Shown: positions 41,843 to 50,872, counted from the first letter of the stretch. The stretch: DNA of 57,071 nucleotides from Vallitalea maricola (GCF_036985595.1 NZ_BTPU01000070.1:1-57071); one strand, 5' to 3'. Notes: generated from the sequence alone by a model not told the origin. Numbers and translations are program-made.

Positions 41843-42101
41843 ATGAAGATACATACATAAAAAAGCATATCTTATTGCTACAAATCTTAGAGAAGTTGAT
41901 TTAAGTGGTGCGGATTTTATAGGAGCTGATTTACGAGATGCAGATGTTAGCGGAGCTAACCTAAAAGATAGTATTTTTCTTACTCAATCTCAAATTAATA
42001 CGGCAAAGGGGGATTATTATACAGCTTTACCTACTATTTTGGTTCGTGCGCCTAATTGGTCTATGTATTTAAAAATGGAATTAAAAATGAAAGGGGTTTA
42101 A
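41843..42101 (+). pseudogene. pentapeptide-repeat protein gene disrupted by a frameshift
   Basis: ATGGAGGTAAAC and ATG open a five-codon frame (MKIHT) ending in TAA, at a run of six A's. In the neighbouring frame the sequence continues without stop from about 41865 to TAA 42099-42101: NLREVDLSGADFIGADLRDADVSGANLKDSIF, a run of the A(D/N)LxX pentapeptide repeats, followed by a conserved looking tail with QINTAKGD. A one- or two-base shift at the A-tract separates start and body, so the full protein is not made unless the shift is bypassed. Confidence 0.75.
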
Positions 42102-42105
42102 AATT

Positions 42106-42585
42106 ATGAATAATACATTAAATGATTTTTTTAATGACTTGAATGATGATGATAAGAAAATCTATTCACAAATAGCAGACTTTGCATATGAACTAGGTTA
42201 TAAACCCAAAAGAGCAAGAACTAAAGATATTAACTATGTATTTACTAATAATAAGACAAAAATACATTTTTTAAAATTTTCATATACGGATGGTCAGCCA
42301 AAATTAAAGATGAGATATTTTGCAACTGATAATTATTCTGGATTTTTTCATGAAGCTATAAAAAATACAATAGAAGAATTTAATTTTAAGTATACTGGTT
42401 GTTATAAATGTGGAAGATGTAAAGATAAAACACTAGGATATATATATGAATATCCTGATGGAAAAAAATATTTTAGATGTGGTAGAGAACTGATATGTTT
42501 ACCACCTATTACACAAAATGAAGTTCCAGAAATTTTTAGGTTACTTAAAACGCAACATGAATATCATTTATCACATAATAAATAA
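42106..42585 (+). CDS. zinc-ribbon-like cytoplasmic protein, unknown
   Basis: A 159-residue protein with an N-terminal helical part (YSQIADFAYELGYKPKRARTKD) and a C-terminal Cys cluster, CYKCGRCKD, plus FRCG 30 residues on, likely holding zinc. Its ATG is five bases past the stop of the decayed pentapeptide gene with AAGGGG upstream. No family recognised. Similar short proteins are frequent in clostridial accessory regions. Confidence 0.65.
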   Translation: MNNTLNDFFNDLNDDDKKIYSQIADFAYELGYKPKRARTKDINYVFTNNKTKIHFLKFSYTDGQPKLKMRYFATDNYSGFFHEAIKNTIEEFNFKYTGCYKCGRCKDKTLGYIYEYPDGKKYFRCGRELICLPPITQNEVPEIFRLLKTQHEYHLSHNK

Positions 42586-42729
42586 AGTAAAGGAAAATGA
42601 GGCGAAATTATGATTAACTATGGTGATAAGGATTTTTGGCCTTACTAGATAAAATATTTTTAAGACTCATAATGAAACTCATTTTATGAAAGGTGTTATG
42701 ATTAGGAGATAAATGGAAGGGTGATAATA
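42586..42729. other. spacer with gene scraps
   Basis: A ribosome-site-like GAGGCG precedes an ATG (42610) with only 12 codons (MINYGDKDFWPY). Nothing else is seen. It may be the 5' end of another decayed gene. Confidence 0.35.
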
Positions 42730-42915
42730 ATGTATGATTATAAGTTTATAAGAATAGACATCTCTAAATGGAACAATAACCCAAAAGAAGATTACAGAGA
42801 AATAATTAGAAGAGAAGCCAGGGATGGGTGGGAGCTTGTACAGATATTTGCCCCATCACTAGCTGCGGCAGGATTTAGTAAGTATTTTGAAATAATATTG
42901 AAAAGAAAAATGTAA
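42730..42915 (+). CDS. DUF4177 family small protein
   Basis: A 61-residue protein (MYDYKFIRIDIS, then REARDGWELVQIFAPSLAAAGFSKYFEIILKRK) that fits DUF4177: aromatic strand, amphipathic helix, GWELVQ, and final strand. Function of the family is unknown. GGGTGAT lies upstream of ATG 42730; an in-frame ATG at 42721 is less well placed. Confidence 0.75.
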   Translation: MYDYKFIRIDISKWNNNPKEDYREIIRREARDGWELVQIFAPSLAAAGFSKYFEIILKRKM

Positions 42916-42916
42916 T

Positions 42917-43113
42917 ACAAAAAAACATAATTGTAAGAACGGGAAGGGATTTAGTTATTATGGAGAATTCAACAATATTAAAGTTCTAGACCAATTAATA
43001 GAAAAGGATGATTTTTATTTTCCTTATTTCCCCTAAAAAAGAATTTTTACCAGGAAAATCATTTGCTTATTGTAATGGTGGTTTTGTATTACTAGCAGTA
43101 ATAGTTAATCTAA
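42917..43113 (+). pseudogene. serine hydrolase (beta-lactamase-type) remnant
   Basis: Two frames joined at a CCCT-A6 tract read YGEFNNIKVLDQLIEKDD...FPYFP and KKEFLPGKSFAYCNGGFVLL. The segment LPGKSFAYCNGGFVLLA matches the second active-site block (PGxxFxYxNxGYxxL) of class C beta-lactamase/DD-peptidase-like serine hydrolases. No start and no SxxK block are present, so only an internal, frameshifted piece of the gene remains. Confidence 0.65.
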
Positions 43114-43156
43114 GAATGTGTATAAAAACGCTCCTCATTTTTGCATACTATAACTA

Positions 43157-43185
43157 TTTACACTAATATTTAAATTTGCTATAAT
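43157..43185 (+). promoter_or_regulatory. promoter of the IclR-type regulator gene
   Basis: TTTACA (43157-43162), a 17-base spacer and TATAAT (43180-43185) precede the gene by about 45 bases. Confidence 0.7.
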
Positions 43186-43228
43186 ACAAGGAAACATAAC
43201 TATATTAGAGTTAATGTAGGAGGATATT

Positions 43229-43996
43229 ATGCAAAAAAGTACATTGCAAACAGTAGATAGAGCACTAACTATATTAGAGATATTATCTCAAGAAGTAAAT
43301 GGTTTGACAGCAAAAGAGATAGAAAATAAGATTGAGCTCAACAAAAGCACAATCCACAGATTACTTATGACACTTTTAAACAAAGGTTTTATAGAAAAAA
43401 ATGAACAAACCAATAGATATATAATTGGTCTTAAGATGGTAGAGCTTAGCAGTATACGATTAAATAATATTGAATTGAAAACTGAAGCTCTTCCATATCT
43501 TAGAGAAATGTCCTATAAACTTAATCAACCTGTTCAACTAGCAACATATCTAGATGGAGATGCAGTTTTTATTGAAAAAATTGAACCAATACACTCTATA
43601 AGAATGTACTCACAAATTGGTAAAAGAATACCTATCTATTGTTCATCAGTAGGTAAAGCATTACTATTACAATGGAGTAATGAAAAAATATTGAAATTAT
43701 TAGAGGATATTGAATTTACTAGTTTTACTCCTACTACATTATTAGATCATGAAAAAATTATTCAAGAGATAGAGGAAGCTAGAATAGAAGGCTTTGCTAT
43801 AGATAATCAAGAGCATGAAATTGGGATTTATTGTATTGCTTCACCTATATATGACTATAGAGGAGAAATAATTGCAGCGGTAAGTACGGCTGGAACAAAT
43901 AAAGAGTTTCTAGAAAATAAAGATGCTGAAATAATTCACGAAGTTAAAAATACTGCTGAAAAAATATCTAAACGTATGGGATATAGAGCTAAATAA
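43229..43996 (+). CDS. kdgR: IclR-family regulator, KdgR-like
   Basis: A 255-residue repressor. The N-terminal winged helix is at residues 8-65 (NGLTAKEIENKIELNKSTIHRLLMTLLNKGFI) and the C-terminal IclR effector domain includes RIPIYCSSVGKALLLQW and GFAIDNQEHEIGIYCIASPIYD. It stands 230 bases in front of kduI and kduD, genes controlled by KdgR in other bacteria through a ketodeoxygluconate signal. Two GTTTCA-N5-TGAAAC-type palindromes around the kduI promoter are its likely operators. AGGAGG precedes the ATG. Confidence 0.85.
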   Translation: MQKSTLQTVDRALTILEILSQEVNGLTAKEIENKIELNKSTIHRLLMTLLNKGFIEKNEQTNRYIIGLKMVELSSIRLNNIELKTEALPYLREMSYKLNQPVQLATYLDGDAVFIEKIEPIHSIRMYSQIGKRIPIYCSSVGKALLLQWSNEKILKLLEDIEFTSFTPTTLLDHEKIIQEIEEARIEGFAIDNQEHEIGIYCIASPIYDYRGEIIAAVSTAGTNKEFLENKDAEIIHEVKNTAEKISKRMGYRAK

Positions 43997-44060
43997 ATTT
44001 AGATAATAGTATTTGTTTGCATTATTTTTGCGTTAATTGAAGAGAGTTTGTATTAAGACT

Positions 44061-44080
44061 AAGAAGCAGACGCTTCTTTT
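44061..44080 (+). terminator. terminator after kdgR
   Basis: AAGAAGC (44061-44067) and GCTTCTT (44072-44078) with a 4-base loop, then TT. Confidence 0.7.
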
Positions 44081-44097
44081 AAAATTACCTGTTGGTA

Positions 44098-44204
44098 GTT
44101 TCATATATTGAAACTTAGTATTATTAAATGGAATTGGGGTTGACATTAATTATAGTCAATGCTAAAATGTATATATAATGAAAACATGTTTCATATAGTG
44201 AAAC
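44098..44204 (+). promoter_or_regulatory. kduI promoter flanked by two KdgR-type operators
   Basis: Operator one, GTTTCATATATTGAAAC, is at 44098-44114; operator two, GTTTCATATAGTGAAAC, at 44188-44204. Between them lies a promoter with TTGACA (44140-44145), a 17-base spacer and TAAAAT (44163-44168). One operator is upstream of -35 and the other downstream of the start of transcription, a layout that suits repression by looping or road-block. Confidence 0.8.
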
Positions 44205-44228
44205 TAATATAGAAAGGATGAAAATATA

Positions 44229-45071
44229 ATGGAAATAAGACAACCATCAAATTCAAGAGATGCTAAGCATTATACTACAGATAGACTTAGAGAAGAATTC
44301 TTAATTGAAGAATTATTCGTTACAGGAAAAATTAAACGTGTTTATAGTCACATAGATAGAATTATAACTATGGGTATCTGCCCAGGGGATAAGGCTATCA
44401 CTTTAGATGAAAACTTGGACGTATGGAAGAACTTAGGAACTAATTCTTTCTTAGAAAGAAGAGAATTAGGAGTTATAAATATAGGTGGAAAAGGTCAAAT
44501 CACTGTTGACGGAGAAGTATACAAATTAAATGAGCGTGACGGATTATATGTAGGTATGGGAGCTAAAGAAGTTTTATTCACTAGCGATGACCCAAAAAAT
44601 CCTGCTAAATTCTATAGTTTAAGTGCGCCAGCTCATAAAACATACAAAAATGTACATATTGACATTACTAATGCAAAACAAGTTAACTTAGGTTCAGACG
44701 AATCTTGTAACAAGAGAACTATATATCAATACATTCATCCAGAAGTAATGGAAAGCTGTCAATTATCAATGGGTCTTACTAAGATGGCTCAAGGAAACGT
44801 ATGGAATACAATGCCAGCACATACTCATGAAAGAAGAATGGAAGTATATGTATACTTTGATATTCCAGAAGATTCAGTAGTATTCCATTACATGGGTGAA
44901 CCAACTGAAACAAGACATATCGTTATGAAGAATGAACAAGCTGTTATTTCACCAAGCTGGTCAATCCATTCAGGTTGTGGAACAAGTGCCTATACTTTCA
45001 TTTGGGGTATGGTTGGAGAAAATAAAGCTTTTGATGATATGGATCACTTAAAGATTACTGACTTAAAATAA
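44229..45071 (+). CDS. kduI: 4-deoxy-L-threo-5-hexosulose-uronate ketol-isomerase KduI
   Basis: A 280-residue cupin-type isomerase of full family length. It turns the 4,5-unsaturated uronate product of pectin or glycosaminoglycan lyases (5-keto-4-deoxyuronate) into 2,5-diketo-3-deoxygluconate. The zinc site is read as His198 and His200 in PAHTHERRMEVY, Glu205, and His near 247 in SWSIHSGCGT. GAFM-type C terminus is present. AAAGGA is upstream of the ATG. Followed after 49 bases by kduD. Confidence 0.96.
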   Translation: MEIRQPSNSRDAKHYTTDRLREEFLIEELFVTGKIKRVYSHIDRIITMGICPGDKAITLDENLDVWKNLGTNSFLERRELGVINIGGKGQITVDGEVYKLNERDGLYVGMGAKEVLFTSDDPKNPAKFYSLSAPAHKTYKNVHIDITNAKQVNLGSDESCNKRTIYQYIHPEVMESCQLSMGLTKMAQGNVWNTMPAHTHERRMEVYVYFDIPEDSVVFHYMGEPTETRHIVMKNEQAVISPSWSIHSGCGTSAYTFIWGMVGENKAFDDMDHLKITDLK

Positions 45072-45120
45072 TTGGTAGAATAGATATTCCTAGAAAACAC
45101 AATATTAGGAGGTAAATAAA

Positions 45121-45879
45121 ATGGCAAATAAATTTACATTAGAAGGAAAAGTGGCTATAGTTACAGGTTGTAGTACTGGTCTTGGTCAAGGAATGACATT
45201 AGGACTTGCAGAAGCAGGAGCAGACATTGTTGGTGTTGATTATGTTGACGCACCTGAAACACAAGAAAAAGTAGAAGCGTTAGGAAGAAAATATTTAGGA
45301 ATAAAAGCTAACTTACTTACAACAGAGCCTATTCAAGGTATCGTAGATCAGACTGTAGAAAAATTTGGTAGAGTAGATATTCTTATAAATAATGCAGGTA
45401 TAATTCGTAGAGAAGATTCTATTAACTTTACAGAAAAAGATTGGGATGACGTTATGAACATTAACGTGAAAACAGTATTTTTCTTCAGTCAAGCAGTAGC
45501 AAAACAATTCATGAAACAAAAATCAGGCGGAAAAATCATTAATATTGCATCAATGCTTTCATTCCAAGGAGGTATCAGAGTTCCTTCTTATACAGCAAGT
45601 AAAAGCGGTGTAATGGGTATTACTAGATTATTAGCTAATGAATGGGCAAAAGAGAATATTAATATTAATGCAATCGCACCAGGTTACATGGATACTAATA
45701 ATACTGCTGCTTTAAAAGCAGACCCAGTTAGAAGTAAAGCAATACTTGATAGAATACCTGCAAATAGATGGGGATTACCATCAGATTTAGCTGGTCCTGT
45801 AGTATTCTTAGCTTCAGAAGCAGGAAGTTATGTAAATGGTTATACATTAGCTGTTGATGGCGGATGGTTAGCTAGATAA
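45121..45879 (+). CDS. kduD: 2-deoxy-D-gluconate 3-dehydrogenase KduD
   Basis: A 252-residue short-chain dehydrogenase: NAD-binding TGCSTGLGQG (15-24), NNAG, catalytic Ser in IASMLS, and YTASK (Tyr-x-x-x-Lys). It reduces 2,5-diketo-3-deoxygluconate to 2-keto-3-deoxygluconate, the step after KduI. AGGAGG precedes the ATG. Kdg kinase and aldolase genes (kdgK, kdgA) are not in the window. Confidence 0.95.
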   Translation: MANKFTLEGKVAIVTGCSTGLGQGMTLGLAEAGADIVGVDYVDAPETQEKVEALGRKYLGIKANLLTTEPIQGIVDQTVEKFGRVDILINNAGIIRREDSINFTEKDWDDVMNINVKTVFFFSQAVAKQFMKQKSGGKIINIASMLSFQGGIRVPSYTASKSGVMGITRLLANEWAKENININAIAPGYMDTNNTAALKADPVRSKAILDRIPANRWGLPSDLAGPVVFLASEAGSYVNGYTLAVDGGWLAR

Positions 45880-45928
45880 GACATATACTACATAGTTATA
45901 ATAAACATAAAAATTATTAATACTTCAA

Positions 45929-45961
45929 AAAAAGCTTATTCTATATCAGGATAAGCTTTTT
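45929..45961 (+). terminator. terminator after kduD
   Basis: AAAAAGCTTAT (45929-45939) pairs with ATAAGCTTTTT (45951-45961), ending in a T-run. Confidence 0.9.
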
Positions 45962-46075
45962 ATTTATCATTGATAAGAAGATTATATTTACTAATTTTCT
46001 ACTTAAAATGCATATTCCGCATTGTAAAAGAAAATAATACTACCAAGCAAATAATGAAAGTTGTGAGGTGTAATT

Positions 46076-47557
46076 ATGTTTGAAGACATAAAAGATAACA
46101 ATATCTATAAAAATCTTTATGATGGACAATGGGTCAGTTCTGCTTCCAATAATTTTATAACCATTAATTCTCCTATTAATGAAGAAGAAGTTGGAAAGAT
46201 TCAAGCTATGACAGGAGAAGAAGTAGATAAAGTAGTTTCAAAAGCTCAGAGTTCTTTTGGTATTTGGGCAGATAAACCAGTTAGTGAGCGAGCCGATATC
46301 ATTCATAAGGCAGCAGCAATATTGGAAGAAAATTCAGAGGAAATAGCAAATATATTAACTAAAGAAATAGCAAAAGATATTAAGAGTGCAAGATCTGAAG
46401 TTATTAGGACCGTTGATTTTATAAGATTTACAGCAGATGAAGGTAAAAGAATACAAGGAGAAACTCTACAAGGTGATGGTTTTCATGGATTCTCAAAAAA
46501 TAAATTGGCTTTTGTTACAAGAGAACCAGTAGGAGTAGTTCTTGCAATATCACCTTTTAATTATCCAGTTAACCTTTCAGCATCAAAGATAGCACCAGCA
46601 TTAATGGCAGGAAATAGTGTGGTTTTCAAACCACCCACTCAAGGTTCTATTAGTGCATTATATCTAGCAAAAGTATTTCAAGCAGCGGGGTTACCGAGTG
46701 GTGTACTTAATACAATAACAGGTAAAGGTTCTGAAATAGGAGATTATATTATAAAACACAAGGAGATTGATTTAATAAATTTTACTGGTAGTAGTGAAGT
46801 TGGAAGACATATATCAGAGGTGACAACTATGGTTCCAAGTATTATGGAGTTAGGCGGAAAAGACGCAGCAATAGTATTAGAGGATGCTGATCTAGAACAT
46901 GCAGCTAATAATATAGTAAAAGGAGCTTTCAGCTATTCAGGTCAACGATGTACTGCATTAAAAAGAGTTCTGGTATTAGAAAATATTGCAGACCAATTAG
47001 TAGATATTATCACTGAATATGTATCACAATTAAAAGTAGGAAATCCTTTTGATGATGTAACAATAACTCCACTTATCAACAATAAAGCAGCTGATTTTGT
47101 TCAAGGGTTAATTGATGATGCTATAGAGAAGGGTGCAACATTGAAAATAGGTAATAAAAGAGAAGGAAATCTATTATATCCAACTGTATTTGATAACGTA
47201 ACAACTCATATGAGGATTGCATGGGAAGAACCTTTTGGACCAGTACTTCCTATAATTAGAGTAAAGAATATTGATGAAGCTGTTGAGATAGCCAATGCAT
47301 CTGAATATGGATTGCAATCTTCAATATTCACAAATGATATAGATGATGCTTTTCATATCGCAAGGTTATTAGAAGTCGGTACAGTTCAAATAAATAATAA
47401 AACAGAAAGAGGACCTGATCATTTCCCATTCTTGGGAGTAAAATCATCGGGCATGGGAACACAAGGTATTAGGTATAGTATTGAAGCAATGAGTAGACCA
47501 AAAGCAATTGTTGTAAATCTTAGAGAAAGAAGCGATAAAGTAGGACAGGTGAAATAA
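46076..47557 (+). CDS. gapN: NADP-dependent non-phosphorylating glyceraldehyde-3-phosphate dehydrogenase GapN
   Basis: A 493-residue aldehyde dehydrogenase. Catalytic Cys292 is in SYSGQRCTALKRV and general base Glu258 in MELGGKDAA; AISPFNYPVN, FKPPTQGSIS and NTITGKGSEIGDY are marks of the GapN subgroup. It oxidises glyceraldehyde-3-phosphate directly to 3-phosphoglycerate and yields NADPH. Located behind kduD with its own 5' region, it could take glyceraldehyde-3-phosphate from the KDG aldolase step. GAGGTG precedes the ATG. Confidence 0.9.
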   Translation: MFEDIKDNNIYKNLYDGQWVSSASNNFITINSPINEEEVGKIQAMTGEEVDKVVSKAQSSFGIWADKPVSERADIIHKAAAILEENSEEIANILTKEIAKDIKSARSEVIRTVDFIRFTADEGKRIQGETLQGDGFHGFSKNKLAFVTREPVGVVLAISPFNYPVNLSASKIAPALMAGNSVVFKPPTQGSISALYLAKVFQAAGLPSGVLNTITGKGSEIGDYIIKHKEIDLINFTGSSEVGRHISEVTTMVPSIMELGGKDAAIVLEDADLEHAANNIVKGAFSYSGQRCTALKRVLVLENIADQLVDIITEYVSQLKVGNPFDDVTITPLINNKAADFVQGLIDDAIEKGATLKIGNKREGNLLYPTVFDNVTTHMRIAWEEPFGPVLPIIRVKNIDEAVEIANASEYGLQSSIFTNDIDDAFHIARLLEVGTVQINNKTERGPDHFPFLGVKSSGMGTQGIRYSIEAMSRPKAIVVNLRERSDKVGQVK

Positions 47558-47572
47558 GAGAGAGTGGAATAT

Positions 47573-47609
47573 AAGGGCTATTAATGAGGGTTAATTGTAG
47601 CCCTTTTTT
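47573..47609 (+). terminator. terminator after gapN
   Basis: AAGGGCTA (47573-47580) pairs with TAGCCCTT (47598-47605), followed by TTTT. Confidence 0.85.
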
Positions 47610-47620
47610 CTATATAAGCC

Positions 47621-47678
47621 TTTACAAAAAACTTAAGAAAGTGTAGAATAAAATAAACAGACCGTCAGTCGGTTTGTT
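47621..47678 (+). promoter_or_regulatory. promoter and TetR-type operator of the first ABC cassette
   Basis: TTTACA (47621-47626), a 17-base spacer and TAGAAT (47644-47649) form the promoter. A near-perfect palindrome, centred on ACCGTCAGTCGGT at 47661-47673 and extending to about 47656-47678, lies directly after the -10, where a TetR protein would block transcription. It matches the known style of operators with ACCGAC/GTCGGT halves. Confidence 0.75.
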
Positions 47679-47695
47679 GTTGTAAGGAGGTTTAT

Positions 47696-48385
47696 ATGGA
47701 TTTAAAACAGAATATTATAAGAACGGCGTATAAACTATTTGCTGAAAAAGGTTATGAAAAGACAACTGTATCAGAGATCATTGAGTCAGTAGGAAGTTCT
47801 AAAGGCGGATTTTATCACCACTTCAAATCAAAAGATGAAGTACTTGAAGCAATAACCATAAATTATATTAAAGATCTAGTCAGATATTATGAAAAGATGC
47901 AAGAAAAAAATGTAGAATCCACAATTGAATCATTAAATAATGTTTTTATTACTATCAACAAATGTAAAGCAAATAAAATAGAAGAATGGCCAGAGATTGG
48001 TAAGATATATTCTTTTAACGGCAACAACACTATTTTGAGGAAGATGGCAGAAGAATTTGAAATAGTTACAACAGAACTTTACAAAAAATTAATCATACAA
48101 GGTAATGAAGAAGGTATATTCAATGTAAAATATCCTGAATATTTAGCGGGATTATGGACTAGAGAATTAATTAGAATTTATAGTATCATACCCCAGATTA
48201 TTTTGGCAAAGGATACAAAGAAATACGTTGAGTTCACAGAATTACTTAAGTTTAGTGAAGAATTAATAAATGGAGCATTAGGTTTTGATACAAATAAGAT
48301 AAAAATAAAAGAAGAAGCATTGTCTTATGTAAAATATTGTAGAGATCAATTCAGTAAACAGGATAATTATAAAGGAGGTAGTTGA
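47696..48385 (+). CDS. TetR-family regulator of ABC cassette 1
   Basis: A 229-residue repressor with the N-terminal helix-turn-helix (TVSEIIESVGSSKGGFYHHFKSKDEVLEA, residues 25-53). The C-terminal part is a helical ligand domain. The gene ends directly against the ABC ATPase start (TGA followed by ATG), so the three genes form an operon, and the operator in front implies autorepression. The inducer is probably a drug or envelope-active compound exported by the cassette. AAGGAGG precedes the ATG. Confidence 0.88.
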   Translation: MDLKQNIIRTAYKLFAEKGYEKTTVSEIIESVGSSKGGFYHHFKSKDEVLEAITINYIKDLVRYYEKMQEKNVESTIESLNNVFITINKCKANKIEEWPEIGKIYSFNGNNTILRKMAEEFEIVTTELYKKLIIQGNEEGIFNVKYPEYLAGLWTRELIRIYSIIPQIILAKDTKKYVEFTELLKFSEELINGALGFDTNKIKIKEEALSYVKYCRDQFSKQDNYKGGS

Positions 48386-49276
48386 ATGATAGAAGTTAAA
48401 AATCTCACACAGATTTATAAGAGTGGAAAAGGTGTCTTTGATTTGAACTTCAAAATTAAGGAAGGAGAAGTTTTTGGCTATATTGGCCCTAATGGTGCTG
48501 GAAAAACAACAACCATAAGAAATTTACTTGGGTTTGCTAATCCAACAAAAGGCAGTGCAGTAATTAATGGAATTAATTGCCGAAAAGAAGCAGCAAAACT
48601 TCAAAATACTATAGGTTATCTTCCAGGAGAGATTACCTTCTTTGAAAATATGAAAGGTATGGAATTCCTTAGGTTCATGTGTGAAATGCGTCATACCAAA
48701 GATTTATCAAAACGTAATGAGCTTATAGAACTATTTGAATTAGATACAAAAGGTAAAATAAGAAAGATGTCAAAAGGGATGAAACAGAAACTAGGGATAG
48801 TGACAGCATTTATGCATGATCCATCAATATATATATTAGATGAACCAACAAGTGGGTTGGACCCTTTGATGCAGAATATATTTATGAACCTGTTGGACAA
48901 AGAAAAAGAAAGAGGTAAAACAATAATGATGTCTTCTCATATCTTTGAGGAAGTTCAAAGAGTTTGTGATAGAGCAGGCATCATAAAAGATGGTAGAATT
49001 GTTGCTGTTGAAGATGTTCAATCTCTTAATGCTATGAAACAAGAAACTTTTATAATTAGATTATCAAACAAAAATGATGTAAGTAAACTTATGAATAATA
49101 AACTGGATGTCAAAAAAATAACCGATAAAAAGGTTAAAATTACAGTAAATAATAATTATAAAGAATTCTTTAAGATTTTATCTGATTGTAGTGTGGTTGG
49201 ATTAGAAGCTGAGCAACAATCCCTTGAAAATGTATTTATGAAATACTATGGAAAGGATGGTGTTACTTATGAATAA
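48386..49276 (+). CDS. ABC transporter ATPase, cassette 1
   Basis: A 296-residue ATPase: Walker A GPNGAGKTT (residues 34-42), signature MSKGMKQKLGI, Walker B YILDEPTSGLDP and switch His in MMSSHIFEEV. C-terminal extension typical of drug or bacteriocin exporters of the CcmA type. AAAGGAGG upstream overlaps the TetR stop. It shares eight bases with the following permease (ATGAATAA). Confidence 0.9.
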   Translation: MIEVKNLTQIYKSGKGVFDLNFKIKEGEVFGYIGPNGAGKTTTIRNLLGFANPTKGSAVINGINCRKEAAKLQNTIGYLPGEITFFENMKGMEFLRFMCEMRHTKDLSKRNELIELFELDTKGKIRKMSKGMKQKLGIVTAFMHDPSIYILDEPTSGLDPLMQNIFMNLLDKEKERGKTIMMSSHIFEEVQRVCDRAGIIKDGRIVAVEDVQSLNAMKQETFIIRLSNKNDVSKLMNNKLDVKKITDKKVKITVNNNYKEFFKILSDCSVVGLEAEQQSLENVFMKYYGKDGVTYE

Positions 49277-50069
49277 TACATTGTTCAAAGCAACATTCAA
49301 GGCAAATTGGGGCATAGGATTATTTTTTACACTTTTCATACTAATGTATGTAACAATAAGCATTGTTATGTTTGACCCTGATAGTGCAGAAACAATAGAA
49401 AGTATGTTAGCATTGATGCCAGAAGGAATGTTAAAAGCTTTCGGATTTGATAATTTAGGAACAGATTTAACTGGTTATTTAGCACATTATCTTTATGGTT
49501 TCATTTTTCTCGTATTTCCAATGATATATACTATAATCATAGGAAATAAATTGATTGCTAAACATGTTGATAATGGATCAATGGCTTATATATTAACAAC
49601 ACCTAATACTCGTATTAAAATAGCAGCAACTCAAGCTATTTACCTGGTAAGTAGTATAGCTGCCATTTTCATAATAAATGTAGGTATAGGTATTGTTATT
49701 AGTGAATCTATGTTCACAGGACATCTTGATATAGGCAAATTCATTGCTCTTAATTTAGTGACTTATTTAGCGACAATTGTTGTTAGTGGTATAGTATTCT
49801 TATTTTCATGTTTATTCAATGAATCAAGAAATGCTCTCGCCTTTGGAGGGGGAATAGCAGCTATATTTTTAATATTTAGGATGCTCATGGGAATAAGTGA
49901 AGACATATCATGGTTAAAATATTTTACTATTTATTCTTTTGTAGATATTGAAGAAATATTAAGCAGTTCTACTTATGCTAGTATGACAAGTTTGATTTTA
50001 TTAGGTATAAGCGGTATACTTTACTTTGCAGCGATAATTATTTTTGACCGTAGAAGTCTATCAATATAA
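49269..50069 (+). CDS. ABC-2 type permease, cassette 1
   Basis: A 266-residue membrane protein with about six hydrophobic segments (for example at residues 14-33, 78-98, 121-145, 158-185, 195-213 and 240-262), the ABC-2 fold partner of the ATPase in front. ATG 49269 lies in the stop of the ATPase gene, with GGAAAGGA upstream. Exports an unknown small molecule, likely an antibiotic. Confidence 0.8.
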   Translation: MNNTLFKATFKANWGIGLFFTLFILMYVTISIVMFDPDSAETIESMLALMPEGMLKAFGFDNLGTDLTGYLAHYLYGFIFLVFPMIYTIIIGNKLIAKHVDNGSMAYILTTPNTRIKIAATQAIYLVSSIAAIFIINVGIGIVISESMFTGHLDIGKFIALNLVTYLATIVVSGIVFLFSCLFNESRNALAFGGGIAAIFLIFRMLMGISEDISWLKYFTIYSFVDIEEILSSSTYASMTSLILLGISGILYFAAIIIFDRRSLSI

Positions 50070-50088
50070 AAATAACAAAAAAGTTAGA

Positions 50089-50195
50089 GGGGCTGTAGGA
50101 TAATACATTTTTAATATTAATATCAAGGAAGCAACACAGTTTGTATTCCAAATATATAGCCATCATAAAAACATATTATCAACAGCCCCATTTTA
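50089..50195 (+). terminator. probable terminator after cassette 1
   Basis: GGGGCTGT (50089-50096) pairs with ACAGCCCC (50182-50189), then ATTTT. The loop is long (85 bases). Confidence 0.6.
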
Positions 50196-50212
50196 ATTAG
50201 GATAATTAATTA

Positions 50213-50241
50213 TTGACACATAATAAAAACTATAGTATATT
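50213..50241 (+). promoter_or_regulatory. promoter of ABC cassette 2
   Basis: TTGACA (50213-50218), a 17-base spacer and TATATT (50236-50241). Confidence 0.75.
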
Positions 50242-50263
50242 AATAAATAACAGGTGATTTTTA

Positions 50264-50872
50264 ATGCAGATAAAAAAAGATGAAGTAAAAAACGCTATAA
50301 TTAAAAGTGGAGAAAAAGAATTTTTGGAAAAAGGATATGAAAAAGCATCTATTAGAAAAATAGTAAAGCAAGCAGGAACTACTATTGGTAATTTTTATAA
50401 CTATTTTGATAATAAAGAGGCTCTATTTGAGGTGATTGTAAAGGATGAATATGACAAGTTCATCTATTTTATCCATAATCATGACAAGATAGAAAGACCT
50501 GATTACTTATGGCAGATATCTAATCCATCAAAATGGAGAACGGTACTTTCAGAACTCTTAGGTAAAGTGGTTCCTAATTTTGGTATAGGGTTAATTATAT
50601 TATTAGACTGTAGCGAAGGTACTAAATTCGCTAATTGCAAAAATAAATTGGTTAATATTATTAGAAATCATTTTATTGAGCATACAGAAAAATATAATAA
50701 GGAGTATAATTCTATTGAGATTGGAGATATTATTTCTGAACAGTTAATAGATGGAATTATAAAAATTCTTAGAAATAATTACAATCCTAATCTAAAACAT
50801 AAATTAATAACTGAATATATCCTATTCTACATGATTGGAACAATGGGACTTATAGGGGATTTTAACATTTAA
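50264..50872 (+). CDS. TetR-family regulator of ABC cassette 2
   Basis: A 202-residue repressor with the DNA-binding start KASIRKIVKQAGTTIGNFYNYFDNKEALFEVIV. CAGGTGAT precedes the ATG. It is followed within 60 bases by an ABC ATPase and two permeases and probably controls them. Confidence 0.85.
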   Translation: MQIKKDEVKNAIIKSGEKEFLEKGYEKASIRKIVKQAGTTIGNFYNYFDNKEALFEVIVKDEYDKFIYFIHNHDKIERPDYLWQISNPSKWRTVLSELLGKVVPNFGIGLIILLDCSEGTKFANCKNKLVNIIRNHFIEHTEKYNKEYNSIEIGDIISEQLIDGIIKILRNNYNPNLKHKLITEYILFYMIGTMGLIGDFNI

